Source: Massospora cicadina
Lineage: Eukaryota > Entomophthoromycota > Entomophthoromycetes > Entomophthorales > Entomophthoraceae
NCBI GenBank assembly: GCA_022478985.1
Contig: JAKSZP010007889.1
Location: 62,001 to 126,000, forward strand
DNA length: 64,000 nucleotides
Direction: 5' to 3'
The first letter of the stretch is position 1. Every line of letters begins with the position of its first letter. The translations under genes were made by a program, and so were the position numbers. Under the pieces are notes generated by a model. It searched no databases. It was not told the DNA's origin and worked only from the letters and a program-made list of their open reading frames with translations. Positions 58,615 to 64,000 of the stretch are shown piece after piece.

Positions 58615-59430
58615 ATGGAGGTAGTGATGGAGGCACACAAACATGTGGGTCATGGAAGATTTCAGAAGACCTTGGATTATCTCAAGGACTGGTTCTATTG
58701 GGAGGCTATTACTGACGAGGTGCACCAAGCCTTGGAGATGTGTGTACCATGTACAAGCTTTAGACCATTGGAAAAGAAGTTCGAGTTTATACCAATCCCA
58801 CCATCTACGCCTTTTCACAATGTATCTATCGATATGGTAGGACCACTACCAACTGCCTCAAGTGGGAACAAGTTCATAATAGTAGCAATTGACCACTTCA
58901 CAAAGTGGATTGAGGCAGCGGCGATCAAGACATACACCTCAGGGACCACCGCTTAATTCCTCTACAATCAGATTATCACAAGACACGGTTATCCCCAGAT
59001 CTTGCTATCAGATAATGGGAAGAACTTCATCTCTGAAGTAATGAGAAAACTTATGGACTTTTTAAGGGTGAAACAGCTGTTCACTACCCACTATATGCCA
59101 TCATCAAACGGAAGTGTGGAATGAGTAAACGGGATGTTATCTGGGATCCTAAAGAAGATATCAGTTAACTACAAGTCAAAGTGGGATATCCTCTTACCAT
59201 CCACACTGTTTGATTACCGACTTAGCCACCACAAGGTCATTGGGATGTCTCCATTCAAGGCGCTCTATGGGAGAGAAGCCGCCTTACCTACCCTGTTGAC
59301 TCCAATAATTGCCATGGATCACAAGAACTTACCCCTTGGGAACTATCAGCAAGGGTTGGCTGATGAGCTTAAATGCATACAACTAGAAGCTGGGAAGAAC
59401 ATCGAGCACAGTATCCCAAAAAGGGAATAA
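58615..59430 (+). pseudogene. Integrase of element F, DDE residues present, two stops
   Basis: 58615-58956 has the HHCC domain (AHKHVGHGRF, MCVPCTSF) and VSIDMVGPLPTASSG (first Asp), and ends at TAA 58954-58956. After it come ILLSDNGKNFISEV (second Asp) and SSNGSVE-stop-VNG (Glu, then TGA 59122-59124 where Arg is usual). 59134-59430 contains SKWDILLPSTLFDYRLSHHK and FKALYGREAALPTLL. All three catalytic positions survive. Confidence 0.92.
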
Positions 59431-59665
59431 AGACAATCAGAGGTGTACCAAACTGCCAGAATTTAGATTCAACAATAAAGTATTGTTTTACCACATCTGC
59501 GGAAGCCAGACTGAGAAGCTTCAAGACATTTGGAATGGACTATCAACTGTACTGGCCAAGAGGGGCCATGAATACTCCATCTGAGATGATGCCACCACAT
59601 TGTGTTCAACAGAGTCCACGCTAGACACCTCAGATACTACCCTTGGTCTCGTCTTGAAGGGGTGG

Positions 59666-60532
59666 TGTCACAGATTTGGCGCACCAAAATTGTAAATCCT
59701 TGACCTCTGGTAGAATTGAAGAAATACCGATTGAAGCGCAAGAAATATTGAACCAAGATGAGTTTAGCTCCAAAAATGGAAATATTTGTTTGAATTACAT
59801 TGAGTGCTAACAGAACAGTTTAGGTGCTGAATGGTGCACTGAAAAGAAAAACAATTGAAATGAAATAAAAACGGTGCCATCAAGCAACCAAGAAATTAAG
59901 TCCACCAATGGTAATGAAGATTTGGACTCCACTGAAGCGCACAGGAGCCACGGAACCAATGATCCTGATACCAAAGGCTCCACACACTGCCGCAGTGCAT
60001 GAATTCAGGAACTTGAGGATATTAATGATTAAGAGAGAAATCAATTGGAAGAAGAGACTGTTCTGAGGTTCTTATAGAAGATACAATATCTTCCCAATCC
60101 ACTAGTCAATTATTTAAATTTATTTTACATCCTGATTTTTTAGTATTTAGTATAAAAATACTAAGTTTTATATCTTAAATAAACAGTCTATTTCACATAA
60201 TCTTAAGTTTGTCCTTTATTTGGTAGTGACTGCAAGTAACCATTCTTGAGTGCATTACAGTTGAAGACACTCGTTTTAAGAAGGACTTATTGTAAGGTTA
60301 GGCTTGCAAGGAAAGAGGTTGAGATAAGCTCCGTTGGGTCAGGGGAAGATTCTAATGTACACAGGATTATTTGTAAAGAAGATGCACAGTTTGCGTGCAA
60401 GTGTCAAGTTTACAGCTCTTTCAAAAAGTTTAAGCTGAGTTGGTTTGTGTCAAATATGTGCAACTGATTACCCCTTTTGACTTTAAGTTCAAAATCTCCA
60501 GAGTTAAGTGATCAGAACCCATGGCGGTGAGA
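59666..60532 (+). repeat. 3' LTR of element F
   Basis: 867 bp, starting TGTCACAGATTTGG and ending GCGGTGAGA, followed by GCGGG. Confidence 0.9.
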
Positions 60533-60699
60533 GCGGGTTTCACCTGCCTTCTAGAATTTTAAGTTTGGCTCCCTTCCTTACAAATTAATACCCCAACCAA
60601 AGTAATTTTATAATTTAGCCATAAATGTTTCACCAGCATGTACCCTATAAATACCTCTCTTAGAACACAAATTCCTTTTGGATTTTCAGTAAAAAAGCT

Positions 60700-61498
60700 A
60701 AATTGAATTATTTGGGTACTCACAGATGCCTGAGGTGGAAATTTTGGTTGGAATATACATTATTCGAATATTCTGACTTCTAATGGGATGATGTAAATCT
60801 GGGAGGGAACCCCTGTGCCATGACCATGTGGAATTACCATTATGAACCAAAAGGGAGTGAAGAAGGCAGCCAACCATCTTGTAACCCAGAGCAAGTTTGG
60901 CCCATATGGTTGACGAGAGGTGGTTGATGGCATACCCACTCAATGTTCCCACTTTCTCCCTTTCTTTACCATGAAAGAGCTTCTCCAGAAGATCAGGAGG
61001 GTGTGCATGGAAGTTGCAGCAGCAAGAGGATGTTGCTAGAGAAAAATGGTGGGCATGTATCCCAATGATAATTTTGAGTTCTGATAAGAAGGCATGATAA
61101 TTAAATAAATCAATGGGCAGCAGAATTGAGTTAGTCATGTTACAATCAGTTACAAAAACCTTCCAGGGTGCTTCCCTCCCATTGGAAAATGGGGTCCAAC
61201 TCCAGTGGATTTGAGGGTCAAAAATCTGTTTGATACCCAATGAGATTACCCCTATGCAGTTTAGCCATGGGCGCAACCATTTGCGAATCAAATGAAGAAT
61301 TGCTGAGCTGCCAAGTGGAATTGCAGAGGGATAAAAATTTAGTAGCAAAATTTGAATGAGAGTCAGCTGGCCAGCGGAAGGCTAATTCAGCGTCAAGTTG
61401 GTTGTAAAATTTCGTTCTTCCAGAATTGGTTGGGATTGCAATACCTTTTTTCATGCAATCCATTTTTTCCTTAAGCCTTTGAGTAAAAAAAAAAAAAA

Positions 61499-61556
<58 letters not shown>

Positions 61557-62200
61557 TAGAGAACCATCCCTCACTGGTATGGTTGTCAGTCAACTTTTTA
61601 TATTTTTTGATAATTTTTTCTTTCCAACCCAGTTTTTTAGTTATAAAATCTTTACCATTTTCTTCCACTGCCGCTACTAAGTAACATGTTCCCAGGGTTT
61701 CGCCACAACTGGGCCTTAGTGGTTATCATCATGACGGTGCTGCCTCCACTCCTCAAATGGGTTTTTGAGTTAGTGGACTTTAGGGATGTCTCCACTTTTG
61801 GACGCCCTTTGGAGTCAAAATATACCTTTGCTATTGGAGATCCTTTCTCCTCTTTAGGCAAGGTTCTCTGACCTTACCATGCGCTCAATAATCTGTGGTA
61901 CCTCAGTGAGTTAGCCCTCCATGGGTTCAAAGGAGCTAACTGTGGCGGAATCTTCTTCCACCACAATGGCCATGGCTTTGTTAAAATAAGATTAGTGACG
62001 GTGGTCATCAGACACCTCCCAAAATGACTTCTCTTACCACCCATTACCAGGTCATATAGATGGCTAGCCCCATAATTCTGAGTTGCTTTCTGGGTGTTCA
62101 CGCACCTCAATTGGCAGGTCAGTCTCAATTCTATTAGCCTCTTCTTTGACATATGGTATTTGGAATATTCGCTTCTGAGAGGTGATGGTTAGGCAATTTT
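60700..62200 (-). repeat. Unclassified dispersed repeat copy with broken - strand frames
   Basis: Fragments are 61348-60698, 61574-61218, 61861-61652 and 62152-61874. Readable pieces include TDLPIEVREHPESN, KVYFDSKGRPKVETSLKST and FDSQMVAPMAKLHRGNLIGYQ. Related copies lie at 44830 and 46330 and in the 10050/40400 group. No known domain is visible. Confidence 0.5.
61485..61553 (+). repeat. Poly(A) and (GA)n microsatellite
   Basis: A run of 23 A is followed by about 23 GA units. On the - strand it would encode Ser-Leu and Phe repeats within a broken frame. Confidence 0.95.
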
Positions 62201-62660
62201 GCTTCAGTATGGACTACTTATATGGCATTTTTCTGAATTGCGACTGCTAATATATATTTTTCAGGACTATGCAAGGGAATGTAAAATGTGCACTTTAGTT
62301 ATAAAAAAAATTTTTAATAGTTTTATTTTGTAAAAAGATGATATTATCTAAACTACCAGGAGAAACTTAGAACATTATGAGATATTGGCAAATACCACAT
62401 GTGAAGGTGGAATAAGATTCAGGAATTCTGGAGATGATGGCTTAGTCCATGGTCAGTGTTGAATTAAATCAAGATTTATTAATGAAGGCTGAACTGAGAT
62501 CAATAAAGGTAACGAATTAAGTGGATTCCATTATCTGACATTAGGAAGCCTTTAGGTAGTAAGGTAAAATGCGGCATTGGGTGGTTAAAAGAGCTAAGAG
62601 GAGTTAACCACTGAATATAACTTTGGCTTAATATCAAGATGATAATATGTAAGTTTAGGA

Positions 62661-62702
62661 CATCGATGAATCCCCCTTGGGTTGGGACCATCTAGTACTA
62701 AA
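62661..62702 (+). mobile_element. Micro-retroposon, copy 3 (42 nt, 17-bp perfect TSD)
   Basis: The insert starts CATCGATGAATCCCCC and ends GGGACCATCTAGTACTAAA, between AATATGTAAGTTTAGGA at 62644-62660 and 62703-62719. It has the same 5' start (within two bases) and 3' end as copy 2 at 21367-21412. It carries no promoter boxes and is too short to encode anything. Confidence 0.8.
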
Positions 62703-62852
62703 AATATGTAAGTTTAGGAATTCATCCTATCTCATTTGCCAATAAAGCACTGACAGGAAGATTAATACTAAATTTTTGGGTTGTAAACTCAGCGTTATTA
62801 TGGGAAATTGATTGGTCTTAAAAATATAAAATTGATAAAGAATTTGAGCCTT

Positions 62853-63144
62853 ATAAGGGAGTGGAAGGCGAGTTGTTAGGCATATGGCTACCAACTTGAA
62901 GGTTGCGGGTTCAATTCCCACCCTTTGAAAATTAATTAAGGTGCCAGTCAAAGAGAGCTATTGACGATTAGTAAGTCTAAAAACACGAAAACCTTACCCA
63001 TGACGTAACCAAAAAAATCCAAGTCCCAATCCAGAGGTGTAAAACTTTCTTTGATGAAGTTGACCCTGCCCAGGTTTCATGTCAATACTTTCTTTCTCTC
63101 ATTTGTAATGTCTGTCCCCTGGTTGGCTTGCCTTGAATTAATAA
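62853..63144 (+). mobile_element. SINE family 1, copy 2
   Basis: The head AGTGGAAGGCGAGTTGTTAGG is tRNA-like and the B box is GGTTCAATTCC (62908-62918). The body has CTTACCCATGACGTAACC and the tail TGTCCCCTGGTTGGCTTGCC then TTGAATTAATAAA. The short duplication AATTTGAGCCTT (62841-62852) and AATTTGGGCCTT (63145-63156) flanks it. It is colinear with 52918-52632 on the other strand. Confidence 0.85.
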
Positions 63145-63159
63145 AATTTGGGCCTTTTA

Positions 63160-64000
63160 CTAATAAAATAAATCTTGATGAAAAATAAATGTTTTCAGGG
63201 ATCAGACATGAGAAAGCGTTGATGAACAATTAGATAAAAATCTCTTTGGGGATTAGACCTGAATAAGAGATGATCAACAATTAAATTAATAAATGTAACC
63301 CAAAGTCCAGGGATAGAAACAAACAAGTTTTGAACCATAAGTTAAAGCTTCACCTAACAAGGGAGAAGCCTGACTGATCCCCCTCTAAGCCTCAACTGAG
63401 GGTGCCAATGATTTTGCCAGGGAAGGCTACCCTAGTTAGGGTCCTAAACTACCAGAGCTAGGCTGGAGATTATAATCCAAGGTAGTTGGGTAAGTGTCAG
63501 CCCAGAGATTAAGGCTGGGTTCCAATCTCATAATCTGTAGGCAGTCAGTGGTAGGACAAGGTTATCATTCACCTGGAAAAACTTGATTTGGAAGTGGTGG
63601 GGATCCCAAGGTTTGGTTGTTTACACAGCTTAGGAATGGTAACCTTAGTTTTAACCTTAAGATGGAAGAGATGAGTGTGAGGATTAAAGGTAGTTAGTCT
63701 AGGCTTATCTCCAGTTTAGAGTTTGGCGTTTCAATTCTTGAAGGGGTATACGTTCTTGTCAAGATAGTTGATAGCACAAACTTGAGATTTGAGGTAGATA
63801 AAGACAGATGAGCTTAGGCGGCAATCTGACTTCTGGAAGCCACAAGCAATGATGAAGTAGAGGGGAGGCAAATGTGGAACTGACAACAGAGCAGCATAAA
63901 GCAGTTGTATGGGTATCTTCAACTAAACCTACAGTTGAGTCCAAAAATGGCTCCAAGGATGGAGAAAGCGATCTCTCATAGAAGGAAGTCCCATAATCTT
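63160..64000. other. Unassigned sequence with a short imperfect direct repeat
   Basis: 63196-63238 and 63248-63292 share the pattern GGGAT-AGAC-TGA-AA-...GATGA-CAACAATTA. 63340-64000 has overlapping - strand frames (63956-63731) without domains. No gene is supported. Confidence 0.4.

Larger units (their letters stand above)
53075..60532 (+). mobile_element. Ty3/gypsy LTR retrotransposon, element F (youngest, complete structure)
   Basis: The 5' LTR is 53075-53944 and the 3' LTR 59666-60532. A perfect target-site duplication GCGGG lies at 53070-53074 and 60533-60537. Primer-binding site TGGTGCTCACTACAGGGG is at 53946. A purine tract CTTGAAGGGGTGG precedes the 3' LTR. The LTRs differ at only a few percent of positions in the parts compared by eye. 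The order is gag, zinc knuckle, protease, RT, RNase H, integrase, with no chromodomain seen. Eight in-frame stops and a few frameshifts inactivate it. Confidence 0.95.

Noticed and set aside
61218..61668. - strand ORFs with Ser-Leu and Phe repeats
   Set aside because: The repeat is the translation of a (GA)n/poly(A) microsatellite.
62857..62925. tRNA genes at the SINE heads (also 45750-45810 and 52850-52918)
   Set aside because: Only the A/B-box regions and part of the arms are tRNA-like. Acceptor stems do not close and each lies at the 5' end of a TSD-flanked SINE.
1..64000. CRISPR array, rRNA genes or bacterial operons
   Set aside because: No regularly spaced repeats and no rRNA cores were seen; introns and LTR/LINE elements show a eukaryotic genome.

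Overview
The window looks like a transposon-bloated nuclear contig from a filamentous fungus. The one recognisable host gene is the ESCRT-0 subunit HSE1 (41431-43325, + strand). Its order of VHS, UIM, SH3, coiled coil and Pro/Tyr-rich tail is fungal, and it is cut by 11 introns, most only 32-39 nt long. That intron density suggests a basidiomycete or an early-diverging fungus, but I cannot name the species. Nearly everything else is decayed retroelement.

Layout. (1) 30-8963: a Ty3/gypsy chromovirus with 1343-bp LTRs, split by a 2.5-kb mini-LTR element (3023-5566) whose internal region is only 180 bp and holds three perfect hairpins. (2) 10448-40140: a nested stack. Outer gypsy C (- strand, TSD GCATG) carries gypsy D (+, 10464-26704, TSD GGGTT) in one LTR. 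D carries gypsy E (-, 14528-24679) in its RNase H, and E carries a 5'-truncated LINE (14666-18187) in its LTR. C also holds a longer LINE (28006-33279). (3) About 40965-44050: a CpG-rich, apparently single-copy island with HSE1. (4) 44060-53000: unclassified diverged repeats, a LINE-ORF1-like remnant, an LTR/gag remnant and two tRNA-headed SINEs. (5) 53075-60532: gypsy F, the most intact element (TSD GCGGG, near-identical LTRs). (6) 60533-64000: another unclassified repeat, a third SINE and a 42-bp micro-retroposon.

How the parts relate. The gypsy elements for which I could find a PBS (C, D, E, F) and the mini element share one primer-binding site, so they probably use the same tRNA primer. 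Two SINE families have tRNA-like heads and 3' tails resembling the LINE tails, as expected if the LINE machinery mobilises them. The least expected signal is a 42-bp sequence ending in CATCTAGTACTAAA that occurs three times, each time between 16-18-bp target-site duplications. In two cases the related gypsy copy preserves the empty site.

All transposon reading frames here are broken. HSE1 appears intact except for one apparent single-base deletion in exon 3 and a possible one-base error in a GGGG run near the C-terminus; both could be assembly errors.
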